Notes: generated by a model not told the origin, from the sequence alone. A stretch of 64,000 nt of DNA from Pseudodesulfovibrio senegalensis (GCF_008830225.1 NZ_WAIE01000001.1:992001-1056000); one strand, 5' to 3'; counted from the stretch's first letter, positions 26,306-36,203 are shown. Program-made: numbers and translations.

Positions 26306-27608
26306 CGTCCCTCCGTCCTATGCGTTCGTTGTCTTCCGGGGTCAGGCTTGTGGTGTCGTCCCAATCCGAAAGGAGTTTTTCTACGCCGATAGCCTTCTCT
26401 TCGCCGTCGTCTTCCTTGAGTTGCAGATTGCACTTGGAGCATTCGCGGTCGCAATAGGTGGCCTCGTACGCTTCGGGTTCGTTGTACGTGGTGATCACGC
26501 CCTCGTAGTTGCGCAGGACGATTTTGTTTGTGCCCCACGAAACGATATAGTTAGGCATGACGGGAATCTTGCCACCGCCTCCGGGTGCGTCCACCACATA
26601 GGTGGGAACGGCAAAACCGCTGGTGTGCCCCCGAAGGCTTTCGAGGATTTCCATGCCTTTGCCGATGGGAGTACGGAAATGGGTCAGTCCTTCGGACATG
26701 TCGCATTGGTAGAGGTAGTAGGGACGTACGCGGTTTTTGACCAGTTTCTGGTTCAGGGTCTTGATCAGTCGCTGGCAGTCGTTGACCCCGGCCAGCAGGA
26801 CGCTTTGGTTCCCCAGCGGTATACCCGCATCGGCCAGCTTTGCCAGGGCACGACGGGAAGATGCCGTGATTTCACGCGGATGGTTGAAGTGGGTATTGAT
26901 CCACAGCGGGTGGTGCTTTTTGAGCATCGCGACCAGCTCGTCGGTGATGCGATACGGCAGCACCACGGGCGTGCGTGTTCCGATGCGCACCACTTCCACA
27001 TGTTCAATGGCGGATACTTGTGTCAGCAGCCAGTCCAGTTTTTCGTCGGAGAGCAGGAAAGGGTCACCGCCGGAAAGCAGGACGTCGCGCACTTGCGGGG
27101 TGTTGCGGATGTAATCGAGGCCCGCTTCAAGGTTTTTGCGTGATGGAATGGAATCCACATCGCCCACTTTGCGTTTGCGCGTGCAGTGTCGGCAGTACAT
27201 GGCGCATGTGTTGCTGACGTGAAAGAGAACACGGTCCGGGTAACGGTGTGTAATTCCGGGGGCCGGACTGTCCTTGTCCTCGTGCAGCGGGTCAGCCATG
27301 TCGTGGCGTTCAATCTTCAGTTCCTTGGGGCTGGGAAAAGACTGCATGAATATGGGGTCGTTGGCATAGTCTTCCGGGTCAATGAGCGAAAGGTAGTAGG
27401 GCGTGACCGCCATGGGGAATTTCTTGAGGGTCTGTTCATAGATACGTTTTTCCTTTTTGGGGAATTTAACGTTCAGGACCCTTTCGAAATCGTCAATGTT
27501 TTTGATGGAATGACGTACGTGCCATTTCCAGTCGGTCCAGTCGGACTTTGACGTGGATTCATCCAGTGAATCAGCTACTTCCTGTTGGTGTTCGTTGAAT
27601 ATCGGCAT
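26295..27608 (-). CDS. ablA: Lysine 2,3-aminomutase AblA
   Basis: A 437-residue radical SAM/PLP enzyme converting L-lysine to L-beta-lysine. The start at 27608 has an AAAGGAG site. The Fe-S motif is CAMYCRHC (near residue 131) followed by TRKRKVGD; the PLP Lys lies in the [12 protein letters not shown] region near residue 335; the C-terminal Cys motif CDRECSKC matches the zinc-binding site of clostridial enzyme. It sits 16 nt after the ABC ATPase gene. The product feeds AblB. Confidence 0.95.
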   Translation of the reverse strand: MPIFNEHQQEVADSLDESTSKSDWTDWKWHVRHSIKNIDDFERVLNVKFPKKEKRIYEQTLKKFPMAVTPYYLSLIDPEDYANDPIFMQSFPSPKELKIERHDMADPLHEDKDSPAPGITHRYPDRVLFHVSNTCAMYCRHCTRKRKVGDVDSIPSRKNLEAGLDYIRNTPQVRDVLLSGGDPFLLSDEKLDWLLTQVSAIEHVEVVRIGTRTPVVLPYRITDELVAMLKKHHPLWINTHFNHPREITASSRRALAKLADAGIPLGNQSVLLAGVNDCQRLIKTLNQKLVKNRVRPYYLYQCDMSEGLTHFRTPIGKGMEILESLRGHTSGFAVPTYVVDAPGGGGKIPVMPNYIVSWGTNKIVLRNYEGVITTYNEPEAYEATYCDRECSKCNLQLKEDDGEEKAIGVEKLLSDWDDTTSLTPEDNERIGRRDDAA

Positions 27609-27624
27609 ATTTTTCTCCTTTATG

Positions 27625-28362
27625 TTAAAGGATTTGGCTAAGGAATTCCTGGGTTCGCGTTTGGGTCGGCGTATCAAAAACCGTGTCCGGGGTTCCCTGT
27701 TCCAGAATTACGCCTTCGTCCATAAAGGCCACGGTGTCGGCCATTTCGCGGGCGAATCCCATTTCGTGGGTAACCACCATCATGGTCATGCCGTCTTCGG
27801 CAAGCTGCTGCATGACCGAGAGGACTTCTCCGACCAGTTCAGGGTCAAGGGCCGAAGTCGGTTCGTCGAAAAGCATGACTTCCGGTTCCATGGCCAGTGC
27901 CCGGGCAATGGCCACGCGTTGCTTCTGCCCGCCGGAAAGCGTTTCCGGATATGCGGTTTCCTTGTCGTCCAGTCCGACTTTGGCCAGATAGTGGCGAGCA
28001 AGTTTTCTTGCTTTTTTTTTGGGGATTTTCTTTACCTGTGTGGGGCCTTCCATGACGTTACCCAACACAGTCATGTGCGGGAAAAGATTGAAGTGCTGGA
28101 AGACCATGCCCACGCGGGAGCGCAGTGCATTGATGAACTTGTCTTCACCAGTGACAAGGTCGCCGGATATTTTTATTTTACCCTTATCATATGATTCCAA
28201 GTAGTTCACGCAACGAAGCAAGGTGCTTTTGCCGGATCCGCTAGCGCCGATGATGACCACCACTTCCGAGGGCATGACGTGCATGTCGATGCCCTTGAGC
28301 ACATGAAGGTCACCGAACCATTTGTTGACTCCAGAGATTTCAATGACAGGTGCTTCCTGCAT
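27625..28362 (-). CDS. Amino-acid ABC transporter, ATPase (GlnQ-like), abl operon
   Basis: A 245-residue uptake ATPase with Walker [10 protein letters not shown], signature LSGGQKQR, Walker [14 protein letters not shown] and switch His VVTHEMGF. It is co-transcribed with a permease and binding protein upstream and ablA/ablB downstream, so lysine is the likely cargo by context. It is a clear paralogue of the ATPase at 15.1 kb. Confidence 0.92.
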   Translation of the reverse strand: MQEAPVIEISGVNKWFGDLHVLKGIDMHVMPSEVVVIIGASGSGKSTLLRCVNYLESYDKGKIKISGDLVTGEDKFINALRSRVGMVFQHFNLFPHMTVLGNVMEGPTQVKKIPKKKARKLARHYLAKVGLDDKETAYPETLSGGQKQRVAIARALAMEPEVMLFDEPTSALDPELVGEVLSVMQQLAEDGMTMMVVTHEMGFAREMADTVAFMDEGVILEQGTPDTVFDTPTQTRTQEFLSQIL

Positions 28363-28371
28363 GATGGCCTC

Positions 28372-29028
28372 CTATGCGGTGCTGACATCCAGCTTTTTTT
28401 CGATTTTGTGGAACAGTCCGCTGAATATTGCCGTGTAAAAAAGGTAAAACAGGGCCGCAATGAACAGCATTTCCATCATCATGAAGTTGGACGAGGCAAG
28501 TTGCTGCGATTTGAGCAGCAACTCGTTGATGGTAATGGTGCTGGCCAGCGAAGAATCTTTGAGCGCAATGATGAATTGGTTGCCCAACGACGGGATGGCC
28601 CTCTTGAACGCTTGGGGCAATATGATGCGGATCATTGTTCGCGGATATGTCATGCCCAGACTGCGTGCGGCCTCCATTTGGCCGTCGGCGATGGATACGA
28701 TGGCTCCGCGAAAGATTTCCGCTATGTAGGCACCATTGTGAACGCCTAAGGCCAGTACCGCAGAGGTGATGGCACTGAATCCTGCCAGGCTTCGCAATCC
28801 GAAATAGATGAACAGCAATTGAAGCAGAAGCGGTGTCCCCCGGATAATATAGATGTACGCCCGTGCCGGGAGGTTGAAAATTCGGCGAGTGGAGATGCGT
28901 AGAAAGGCTGTTCCCAGTCCGAGTACCATTCCCAGAAAAATGCCCAGCGCAGAGACTTTGAGCGTCATCCATGCTGCGGGCAGGAAATAGGGAAAATACT
29001 TCGGAACCGCGGCTATGTCGAAGTACAT
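28372..29028 (-). CDS. Amino-acid ABC transporter, permease, abl operon
   Basis: A 218-residue permease of the HisMQ family with five membrane helices and the EAA loop [20 protein letters not shown] near residue 141. It pairs with the ATPase 9 nt downstream and the binding protein upstream. Confidence 0.9.
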   Translation of the reverse strand: MYFDIAAVPKYFPYFLPAAWMTLKVSALGIFLGMVLGLGTAFLRISTRRIFNLPARAYIYIIRGTPLLLQLLFIYFGLRSLAGFSAITSAVLALGVHNGAYIAEIFRGAIVSIADGQMEAARSLGMTYPRTMIRIILPQAFKRAIPSLGNQFIIALKDSSLASTITINELLLKSQQLASSNFMMMEMLFIAALFYLFYTAIFSGLFHKIEKKLDVSTA

Positions 29029-29063
29029 TGTTTATCCTGTGTATTTGAGTGGAGAAAAATCGG

Positions 29064-29089
29064 GCGCGGCGGTGCGTTTACCGCCGCGC
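29064..29089 (-). terminator. Intergenic hairpin between binding protein and permease genes
   Basis: GCGCGGCGGT (29064-29073) and ACCGCCGCGC (29080-29089) form a GC-rich stem; reading leftwards it is followed by CCGATTTTTC. It is likely a partial terminator setting a high ratio of binding protein, as at 16.8 kb. Confidence 0.65.
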
Positions 29090-29106
29090 TCCCATGAAAG
29101 CGTTGT

Positions 29107-29892
29107 TTACTGAACGGTGATGTCAGTTTTAAGCCATTTGATGCTGAACTCGGAAAGGGTGCCGTCTTCATGCATGTCGGAAAGAATGTCGTTGACTTTG
29201 TTCAGCAGCGGCTCTTCGCCCTTGCGGAAGGCCACGGCAATGCTTTCGCTGCGGAGCGGCGATCCCAGCAGGGCGATGTTGAACTTTCCGGAGTTCATGG
29301 CGTTGACGCCCACGACGCGGTCGGTGATCACGCCGTCAACAACTCCGTTGGAGAGTTCCATAAGGGTCTGGGTGTCGTCTTTGTAAAGCTTTACATCCCC
29401 GGCCCCGAGCTTGGTGGCATCGTCGGCAAACGTGGTTCCGGTGACCACGCCTATTGTCTTGCCCTTCATGTCGGCAGGCTTGGCGTATGAGGAACCTTTG
29501 CGAACGACGAGTTGAGCGCCGGAATAGTAGTAGGGAGTGGAGAAGTTCACTACCTTGAGCCGCTGTTCTGTAACGGCCATGCTGCCGAGAATGCCGTCGT
29601 AGGCACCGGAGCGAAGTCCTTCGATGATGCCGCTCCATTCCGTTGTCACAGGTTTGAACTCGACACCGAGGCGCTTGGCCACTTCCTTGGCCACGTCCAC
29701 ATCAAAGCCCACGAGCTGGTTGTCGGAATTGTAGAAATTGAACGGGGGGTAGCCGCCACTCATGGCAAAGCTGATTGTCTTGGTTTCCTTGATGCGGGAC
29801 AGGGCATCCTGTTTCTGTTCGGAACATGCACACAGAGAAAGCAGATAGAGCGTGGCCGCGCAAACGGCCAGACAGCGCAACAAGGTTTTCAT
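29107..29892 (-). CDS. Amino-acid ABC transporter, binding protein, abl operon
   Basis: A 261-residue family 3 binding protein. The start at 29892 has CAGGAG upstream. The signal peptide ends in SLCACSEQ, so it is a lipoprotein (Cys near residue 21). Binding-fold motifs include ISFAMSGGYPPFNFY and GFDVDVAKEVAKRLGVEFKP. It is the first gene of the abl operon and probably binds lysine (inferred from context). Confidence 0.9.
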   Translation of the reverse strand: MKTLLRCLAVCAATLYLLSLCACSEQKQDALSRIKETKTISFAMSGGYPPFNFYNSDNQLVGFDVDVAKEVAKRLGVEFKPVTTEWSGIIEGLRSGAYDGILGSMAVTEQRLKVVNFSTPYYYSGAQLVVRKGSSYAKPADMKGKTIGVVTGTTFADDATKLGAGDVKLYKDDTQTLMELSNGVVDGVITDRVVGVNAMNSGKFNIALLGSPLRSESIAVAFRKGEEPLLNKVNDILSDMHEDGTLSEFSIKWLKTDITVQ

Positions 29893-30204
29893 GATGTCTC
29901 CTGTTTGTTTTTTGAGATAGCAATTTTTCCGCATGGTAATAAACTGCTGTTTTTGAAATTCGGTTTGCTTGCTTTTATGTCTTTTACTTATGAGTGTGAC
30001 TTCAGCAACAATCGAAAAGATAAAGAATCAACTGCAATGAAACCGAAGTAGCCATGAGTCTTTTTTTGTTTTTGCGGTGCTTTCAAAAAAAGTCATGGCG
30101 CGTAAACGTGATTCGTTGTTTTCGCGAGTATTAGACACAACAATGGCATCCCTGATCAAGGGGGCGAATCAGGTATGCTTCGGGTATTCGGGTATACCCG
30201 ACAG
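29893..30204. other. Promoter region of the abl operon
   Basis: A 312-nt non-coding gap between the leftward LuxR gene and the leftward abl operon. A palindrome CGGGTATACCCG lies at about 30189-30200, just past the luxR stop, and could end that transcript or act as an operator. I do not see the conserved core of a lysine riboswitch. Confidence 0.45.
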
Positions 30205-31419
30205 TTAGCCCAGGGAGGGTTTTTGGCGCAGGTATTGGAAGAGTGTGGTTTTGTTGCCGCGCAGTTTCAGTTTTTTGCGGATGTTCTTGCGGTGGGTCTG
30301 CACGGTTTCAAAGGACATGTTCAGGAATTCGGCAATCTCTTTGCCGCTGCGGCCCAGCTGGATGAGCTGGCAGACCTCCACTTCGCGGGGGGAGAGGCGC
30401 AATAGCTCGGGGTCGAGTTCGCCGGTGCCGTCATCGGCGAGATCCACAAGCTGTTCCTCGATGATGGTCTTGTAGCCTTCGCGGATTTCTGCTGTGTCGG
30501 CTTTGGCGATGCGCTCCAGGGCGGGCAGCATCTGAGCCTTGACCTGGTTGCTGAGGTTTTCGCGCAGTTCCTTGCGGTCTTCTTCCACGGAGCGGATGAC
30601 CTGTCGCAGAGCTATGTCCATCTGCTTTACCTCGGCCTTTTTCTCACGCAGATCCTCGCGCAGTTCTTCCTGCGTGGAAAGATCGTGCAGAATTAATTGA
30701 AAAAGACTGTGGTCGGTAAAGCGGATCTTGCGCAGGATCGCCTCCACGGGAAAGGCATCGTCCTCACTGTCCAGGGCGACCATTTTTTCGGTCAGGATTT
30801 CCTTGGGGCGAATGTTTTTCATGGATTGGAGCACGGCTGTCCTGAATCGTCGTCCGAGAATGGTCGTCACGGCATTGCCCGCAAGAGTCTGTCCTTTGGC
30901 CGCGTATGTCTCCAGCGCTGCGGTGTTGGCCGTCAGTATGGTTCCGGATTCGTCCATGAGCAGGGTCGGGTCTTTTGCCGTGTCAAAAAGCGCGTTGAAC
31001 AGGGTGATGGAGTCCGACCACGCGGTGATGTTGTCTTCCAGCCGTTCCTCGTATGTTTCGTAGAGGGCCTCGATGGGGCGGTTGTCCGTGGCAATGACCA
31101 CGAATCCGCCCTGCGCAGCAAGCGGTGGCGCAACAGGGATGATTCGCAACAGGAAGCTCCTGTCGTTTGGGCAGGGAATTTCGTGAATCTGGAGCGGCGC
31201 GAATTTGTCGAGTGTCTGATCGAGCGACCCCGTTCCCAGCGCGAGGTATTCCCAGAAGGGGGTGTTTTGAACCGGGCTTTGGGGCAGATAGCGCAGCCGT
31301 GTATTGTTCGAGCTTGTGATCAAGCCCTGACCGTCTACAAAAAGGATGACGTCGTTGAGGGCCTCGGCAATGTCGCTCGGATCGGTGGGCGCGGTGAATG
31401 TGTTTTCCTGTTCAGTCAT
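30205..31419 (-). CDS. PAS-domain LuxR-type transcription regulator
   Basis: A 404-residue protein. Two PAS-like segments lie at about residues 15-110 and 140-245; a long coiled coil follows (about 250-330, rich in EELREDLREKKAEVKQ). The C-terminal LuxR HTH reads SPREVEVCQLIQLGRSGKEI then FNMS-type sequence and VQTHRKNIRKKL. It is probably a cytoplasmic sensor and DNA-binding activator. It lies directly upstream of the abl operon in the same direction, making that operon a candidate target (inference). Confidence 0.85.
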   Translation of the reverse strand: MTEQENTFTAPTDPSDIAEALNDVILFVDGQGLITSSNNTRLRYLPQSPVQNTPFWEYLALGTGSLDQTLDKFAPLQIHEIPCPNDRSFLLRIIPVAPPLAAQGGFVVIATDNRPIEALYETYEERLEDNITAWSDSITLFNALFDTAKDPTLLMDESGTILTANTAALETYAAKGQTLAGNAVTTILGRRFRTAVLQSMKNIRPKEILTEKMVALDSEDDAFPVEAILRKIRFTDHSLFQLILHDLSTQEELREDLREKKAEVKQMDIALRQVIRSVEEDRKELRENLSNQVKAQMLPALERIAKADTAEIREGYKTIIEEQLVDLADDGTGELDPELLRLSPREVEVCQLIQLGRSGKEIAEFLNMSFETVQTHRKNIRKKLKLRGNKTTLFQYLRQKPSLG

Positions 31420-31486
31420 GTTCGGCCATGATTTCAGAAAAAACGGAACCCTTCAACCGTGGGGAGCGACGATATCTGTGAGCCGA

Positions 31487-33538
31487 CTATTTTTTATAAG
31501 TAATTTGCCCGTCACATATGGTTACCGCAATGGGCAGTTTGCATTCCCTTTTTTCCAGGACGGATATTTTCCCGGAAAAGATGACAAAGTCCGCAAGCAT
31601 TCCGGGTTTGATGCTTCCTTTTATGTTTTGGCTGTATTCCGTGAACGCCGGACCGGTGGTATATGCCGCCATGGCTTCAGAAAGCGTCACGGACTGTTTT
31701 TTTGCCCCGTTGTACCAAGGTTCTCTGTTGATCGCATGGTGGATGGCTGTGGGTACATCACACGATACGATAGGCCAATCACTCCCGAAAACCAGGGTTG
31801 CACCGTTTTCAAGAGTTCCCTTCCACGCAAAAGCCGTATCCCATTCGTTTTTGGGGATTTTGGTATGCCACATTGTCATGGGAGGTCTCTCGTGAAGGGG
31901 CTGCATTGAGGCTATCACGAATTCTTTCCCGAATCGGGGAATATCTTCGGGACTGCAGGTTTCGATGTGTTCGATTCGGTGCGGAATCTTATGGCCACGT
32001 TTGCCATCAACGGCACTGTTGCTGATTCTTGCCGCTGAAATGGCATCCAGCATGGCCCTGACAGAACCATTGCCGATACTGTGGGCTGCCACCTGCATTC
32101 CCAGTTTGTCTGCCAGAATGAGCAGGGCGTTGAGGTGAGTCTGTTTGAATTCCGGGATACCCGGCGATGGTTTTTTGTCGAGCAGGTAAGCCGTATCTTT
32201 TTCTATGACTCCGTCCATGAATATTTTCAATGTGTCCAGGCGAATTTTTGCATGTTGCCCGAGATGTCGGGGCATGTCGCCACTTGCGTGGGGGTTCTCT
32301 CGTTGAAGATGTGGGGCTATGTGTTTTCCATGAACGGTATCTCTGATGTGGGCAGAGGCCTTTTCTATTTTGTCTATGCTTGTCTGTTTTGTTTCCGGTT
32401 TGATGGCGGTAAGTTTTTTTTCGGGTTGCCCTTGTCTGTCTGCCCCTGTTGCTTTCAGCAGTTCCAAAAGTTCTTCGTGGAGTTGTTCAGCTGTGATTTT
32501 TTGGTTGCGGGCCTTGGTCAACAGACAGCGGGCAGAGTGTCCGGTAATGATATCCTTGAGCATATTGTGATCGTCAACGACTGAAAATGAAGAGTTGACC
32601 CTGATGGACAGGCGTTTTTGCTGCTCCAGCTCCAGGAGCAGGAGCAGGAAAGAAATGTCCTCGGCAGGTTGGGCCAGGGACATGCGATGCACCCCGGTAA
32701 TCCCCCTGCTCGCCAGTTGATTGCAAACCGTTTCAAGGTCGTTGAGTTGTTGTGTGATTGAATGCGGGTATTTGGCCTGAAGTGGTCCATCGAGAAAGTA
32801 GTAAACTTCGGGTTCCCTGAATTCTCCGGTGGGAAAGCCGTCCGCGTCAATGACGATTTTTTGCTGCAGGTCCAGTTCTTCGATCATGTGTGGGTACGGT
32901 GGCATCGGATGCAGCAGGTCGGCCTGCTCAATCGCCTTGGTGTTGCCCCAGGCGGTATGCATGTCGTGGGCAAAGACCACGACAGGTTTATTGCTGACGA
33001 TCTGGTCAAGGGTCTGGCGGCAAGTGGCGGCTGGGATTATGGGGACATCATAATAATGCAGCCCAAAAACGTAGAGGATGTCTGCATCGTTGTTTTTTTG
33101 GGCATGGGCTATCAGGCGATTGTTGAAGTCTGCGGCTGTTTGTACATCCTCCACATTCAGCGTCCCAATACGTTGCATGGCGACATCAAGGTGGAGATGG
33201 GAGTCGACAAATCCGGGGGTGACCGAGTTACCCTGAGCGTCCAGGATTATCGTGTTTTCCGTTGTGACCTCGGCAACTTCTTCGGGCGTACCTACCCGGG
33301 TTATGATGTTTTTGCTTACGGCGATGTCCACGATTTGGAAATTGTCCAAAAGTGCGTTCTTCACAATCAGGTCGGCTTTTGATGTCGGTGAGAATTGCAG
33401 GGGCGGGGCAATATGTCCTTCGGTGTCCGGAGAAAATTCTTCGGGACGCAGCTCCTCCCTGCCTGTTCTCATCAGTTCGGAGAGTGTGTTGGTCAAAGTC
33501 TGGCGCAGCACGGTTTCAGGCCTTTTAGGACAGTTCAT
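31487..33538 (-). CDS. YtcJ-type amidohydrolase
   Basis: A 683-residue metal-dependent amidohydrolase. Metal-binding motif GFVDSHLHLD lies near residue 112; later conserved His/Asp are in VAAHSIGNGSVRAML, RIEHIETC and FGSDWPIVSCD. The C-terminal SIKPGMLADFVIFS closes the composite barrel. It is longer than usual because of a ~100-residue charged insertion (about 350-455) containing KKLTAIKPETKQTSIDKIEK. No signal peptide. Substrate unknown. Its promoter lies in the gap next to the island boundary. Confidence 0.85.
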   Translation of the reverse strand: MNCPKRPETVLRQTLTNTLSELMRTGREELRPEEFSPDTEGHIAPPLQFSPTSKADLIVKNALLDNFQIVDIAVSKNIITRVGTPEEVAEVTTENTIILDAQGNSVTPGFVDSHLHLDVAMQRIGTLNVEDVQTAADFNNRLIAHAQKNNDADILYVFGLHYYDVPIIPAATCRQTLDQIVSNKPVVVFAHDMHTAWGNTKAIEQADLLHPMPPYPHMIEELDLQQKIVIDADGFPTGEFREPEVYYFLDGPLQAKYPHSITQQLNDLETVCNQLASRGITGVHRMSLAQPAEDISFLLLLLELEQQKRLSIRVNSSFSVVDDHNMLKDIITGHSARCLLTKARNQKITAEQLHEELLELLKATGADRQGQPEKKLTAIKPETKQTSIDKIEKASAHIRDTVHGKHIAPHLQRENPHASGDMPRHLGQHAKIRLDTLKIFMDGVIEKDTAYLLDKKPSPGIPEFKQTHLNALLILADKLGMQVAAHSIGNGSVRAMLDAISAARISNSAVDGKRGHKIPHRIEHIETCSPEDIPRFGKEFVIASMQPLHERPPMTMWHTKIPKNEWDTAFAWKGTLENGATLVFGSDWPIVSCDVPTAIHHAINREPWYNGAKKQSVTLSEAMAAYTTGPAFTEYSQNIKGSIKPGMLADFVIFSGKISVLEKRECKLPIAVTICDGQITYKK

Positions 33539-33766
33539 GGCGAACCCCTTCCGGTTTCAGTGATAATCAATTTTTTTTATGCTGGTTGATAACGGTAGCG
33601 TTGTTAGCAAGTTATTCATCCGATGGATAGGTGGTTTGCAATGTTCAAAAGCTTAACCCACAGGTGTTTTCTGTGCGGCTTTTGTTGCATTATTGTGTTT
33701 GTGCAGAGCTTCGGATCACCTTTGTTGGTCCGTGTATCATGAGTGTTGTCCGATAGGAGGGCAGAA

Positions 33767-33801
33767 AAAAGCGACCAGTTGTGTTGCAACTGATCGCTTT
33801 T
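33767..33801 (-). terminator. Original terminator of the host tRNA-Leu
   Basis: AAAAGCGACCAGTT (33767-33780) pairs with AACTGATCGCTTTT (33788-33801), one mismatch, followed leftwards by T-rich sequence. It sits just past the 3' end of the tRNA remnant and must have ended the tRNA transcript before the island inserted. Confidence 0.7.
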
Positions 33802-33814
33802 GTGTTGGTTGGCT

Positions 33815-33875
33815 TGGTGCCCGGAGCGGGAGTCGAACCCGCACAGTATTGCTACCGAGGGATTTTAAGTCCCTT
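33815..33875 (-). pseudogene. 3' remnant of tRNA-Leu(TAA)
   Basis: These 61 nt match the 3' part of tRNA-Leu(TAA) from the anticodon arm to CCA; the 5' part is missing. The T-stem is GCGGG/CCCGC, while the intact copy at 63.1 kb has GTGGG/CCCAC. This is the displaced host 3' end left at attL by site-specific integration. Confidence 0.93.
33842..33875. repeat. attL: 34-bp direct repeat
   Basis: Perfect copy of 63,149-63,182. It covers the variable-arm/anticodon-arm region of tRNA-Leu. Just inside the island, ATTCTCAT occurs twice (about 33,935-33,951), a possible arm-type integrase site. Confidence 0.9.
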
Positions 33876-33980
33876 TTAAGCATGAGGTTTCTGTAGGGTT
33901 GTGATTCGTATGCACCTAAAATAATGAAATTTTAATTCTCATATATTCTCATTGTGTCTCAGTGTTTCTTGTTTTTTGTG

Positions 33981-34826
33981 TCACTCAGTTGTCAATTTAA
34001 TTGTTTCCAGAATTTCATCAAGCGTCAACCCGTGGCCGTTGAGTTTGGACTGCATTTGGATTCTGTAATCTTTGTCGAGTTTGTCGAACTCGTAGTTCTG
34101 AACGCTCAACATGCAGGTTAAGATCAACAAGGGGTCAATGTTCTCGTAATCCTCAATGTAACTCCAAAGGAATTCTGAAAGTGCCTCAAAGTTTGAGAAA
34201 TGATATTCTTCAGGGCACCACCAATTCCAAGTGTTGGGGTTGTCGGGATATGCTTTGATTGAATTTTGGAGGAGTGCTTTGTCTTTCTCGGTCTGCATTA
34301 CTTCATGATAGTCGAACGACGTCTTGTAGAGTTCGTTCGAATCGAGTTTGCTGGGTGTCCATGATATCCAAGATGTTGCTGCTACAGCTTTAAATCCAGT
34401 TAGTATTTTGTTCCTGTCTCCGGACATTGCTGCCCAGAGCGGTGGGTTGTCTTCTTGATCTAAATCTCTGGCAAATAGTTCGTAATGCCAATCCTCCCAT
34501 ATCGCAGGGGCAAGATAGTCGCCGTTTACTGGGGGGCCATAGGTAAAGATATCTGCTGTGCCTGGCCAAAGCCCGTCCAGTGCGCTTACAATTTTTGCTT
34601 CGACTCCCCTGAGGCCTCGGAGCCATCTAGACCATCTTCCATTATCTATAGGTTTTGGGTGTGATTGTTTGTCGCTGGCTGCCAGTTTAGCAAGGTAGTC
34701 AGAACTTGTACGGCTAAGCGCGAATGTTGAGGCTGTTCCGTCGGTATTCGATGCCATACATGCACAGTTGTAAGCCCAGGTTTTTGCCTTCAATCGATCT
34801 ATTGGAGTGGTTTTAGGTCTTGGCAT
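33981..34826 (-). CDS. Island protein of unknown function
   Basis: A 281-residue soluble, Trp-rich acidic protein. Residues 1-10 are MPRPKTTPID; sequences such as WSRWLRGLRGVEAKIVSALD near residue 66 and WNWWCPEEYHFSNFEALSEF near 203 stand out. No membrane segment, signal or known catalytic motif is seen. It is the first gene inside attL and diverges from the AlpA-type gene, a place where element regulators or entry-exclusion genes are common. No function assigned. Confidence 0.65.
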   Translation of the reverse strand: MPRPKTTPIDRLKAKTWAYNCACMASNTDGTASTFALSRTSSDYLAKLAASDKQSHPKPIDNGRWSRWLRGLRGVEAKIVSALDGLWPGTADIFTYGPPVNGDYLAPAIWEDWHYELFARDLDQEDNPPLWAAMSGDRNKILTGFKAVAATSWISWTPSKLDSNELYKTSFDYHEVMQTEKDKALLQNSIKAYPDNPNTWNWWCPEEYHFSNFEALSEFLWSYIEDYENIDPLLILTCMLSVQNYEFDKLDKDYRIQMQSKLNGHGLTLDEILETIKLTTE

Positions 34827-34942
34827 GTTGTGTTTATGACATATGTCTTAAACCGGGTCAAGTGAGCTTCTTTAGGGCAATTACTCACTCATTCTCAAAT
34901 CTGTATCTTTCTTCTCAAGGAATCCAATTAACGGAGAAGAAG

Positions 34943-35176
34943 ATGGCTCATCGAGTAAAAAAGCAAGTAGAACAAAAGATTTATCTCTTTAAGGATATGT
35001 GCGTCTTATTGGGGATGTCCGACAGATCTCTGTACTGCATTCTGAATCGCAAAAACTGGGAAGTAATTCCTCCACCTTTTAAGCTCGGCGGGAAACTGGC
35101 CTGGCTTGTTAAAGACGTGGACAGGTTCCTAGAGGAAAAGGCTGAAGCTGCGATGAAAGAAGCTGGGCTTGTTTGA
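34943..35176 (+). CDS. AlpA/excisionase-type HTH protein
   Basis: A 77-residue basic protein. The start at 34943 has a GGAGAAG site; the longer reading upstream is not coding-like. A winged-helix/MerR-like HTH is suggested by YLFKDMCVLLGMSDRSLYCI and then FKLGGKLAWLVKDVDRFLEE, the usual form of AlpA-type regulators and excisionases. It ends 13 nt before the replication gene start and may regulate replication or excision. Confidence 0.72.
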   Translation: MAHRVKKQVEQKIYLFKDMCVLLGMSDRSLYCILNRKNWEVIPPPFKLGGKLAWLVKDVDRFLEEKAEAAMKEAGLV

Positions 35177-35189
35177 GGAGTACACTGAT

Positions 35190-36203
35190 ATGCGAAGAGT
35201 GAGAGCTCCTTCCGTTGCAGCTACTGGTAAGCATTTTTCAAATATGACTTCACATCAATTGAGTCTCTTTTCGTGGGATGTTGGAGAGAACTATTCCAAC
35301 ATAGTTGAGTTATACAATGAGATCCCGAAATACGTTCATAATGTGTCTACGGCAGAGAGTCATCTTGAGTCAAAGGAGCGGTCGTTTAAAGTCGGTGGCA
35401 AACTCTACAAGGTAATTCTTCATCCAGCCCGAATTAAGATTCAGGATCCAGAAACCGGTAAGTTAGCCGGTACCAAAGAGATGTTTATTGGGACCCGTGA
35501 AGAGTTTGTTGAAGATGCGATTATGAAGATTGCTATTGAGAACAAATGCCTTTTCGAATTGAAGGACACAACGAGAGTGTTTGTCACAATCAGACAAATT
35601 CAAGAAGAGCTCAAACGAATTAAGCGCACCTGTAGCTATGAGGAAATCAAGGAAGCAATTCAGGTTCTAGGCGGTGCAAGAATTATTCTAGAGGACGAGA
35701 ATGGAGATGCTGTGGCCGGAACAAGCACGTATCCAGAATTTCAGCTTTCTACGGAGAGCAAGGATGGTCGCGGGTATGTCCAGCTTCATCCTTTAGTCTC
35801 TGAATACATCAAAGTGGGGCTTTACCGACAGATTGATTATGAGCTTTGCATGAGGTTTAAGAGTCGGTACGCAAGAAGAATTTTCAAGTTCTTGAACCTC
35901 CGTTTTAGTGGAGCGCGATACGGCCAACCTCCGATTGACATCTATCTTAGGGCGTTCATAGGGCGACATGGTTTTACGCTTTATTCGAGACTTTCAGACA
36001 ACGCGAAACAGTTTAAGGTTGGGCTACGTGAACTAGTCAATGCTGAAGTTCTTGAGTCTTGGGCGGTTGAAAGAAAGAAAGGGCTGAATTCTGATTATGT
36101 ATTCAAACTTATTGTCCACTCGAAATTTTCCCTCTCAATGATGAGAGCAAATGGAATAAAGAAAGGGGTTCAAAAGAAGTTGGGTAAGGCTGGCAATGGT
36201 TAA
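35190..36203 (+). CDS. Plasmid-type replication initiator (RepA/RPA-like)
   Basis: A 337-residue protein from the ATG at 35190 (GAGGAG 10 nt upstream). It has the paired winged-helix look of plasmid initiators: residues 130-175 (RQIQEELKRIKRTCSYEEI) and 215-330 (SRYARRIFKFLNLRF, then a ~100-residue basic domain). The first of seven iterons overlaps its stop codon and an AT-rich stretch follows, so it should bind the iterons and open the origin. Initiator assignment rests on fold pattern plus iterons. Confidence 0.78.
   Translation: MRRVRAPSVAATGKHFSNMTSHQLSLFSWDVGENYSNIVELYNEIPKYVHNVSTAESHLESKERSFKVGGKLYKVILHPARIKIQDPETGKLAGTKEMFIGTREEFVEDAIMKIAIENKCLFELKDTTRVFVTIRQIQEELKRIKRTCSYEEIKEAIQVLGGARIILEDENGDAVAGTSTYPEFQLSTESKDGRGYVQLHPLVSEYIKVGLYRQIDYELCMRFKSRYARRIFKFLNLRFSGARYGQPPIDIYLRAFIGRHGFTLYSRLSDNAKQFKVGLRELVNAEVLESWAVERKKGLNSDYVFKLIVHSKFSLSMMRANGIKKGVQKKLGKAGNG

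Noticed and set aside
29893-30204. Lysine riboswitch upstream of the abl operon
   Set aside because: The expected conserved core and five-helix layout are not visible; only a short palindrome is present.
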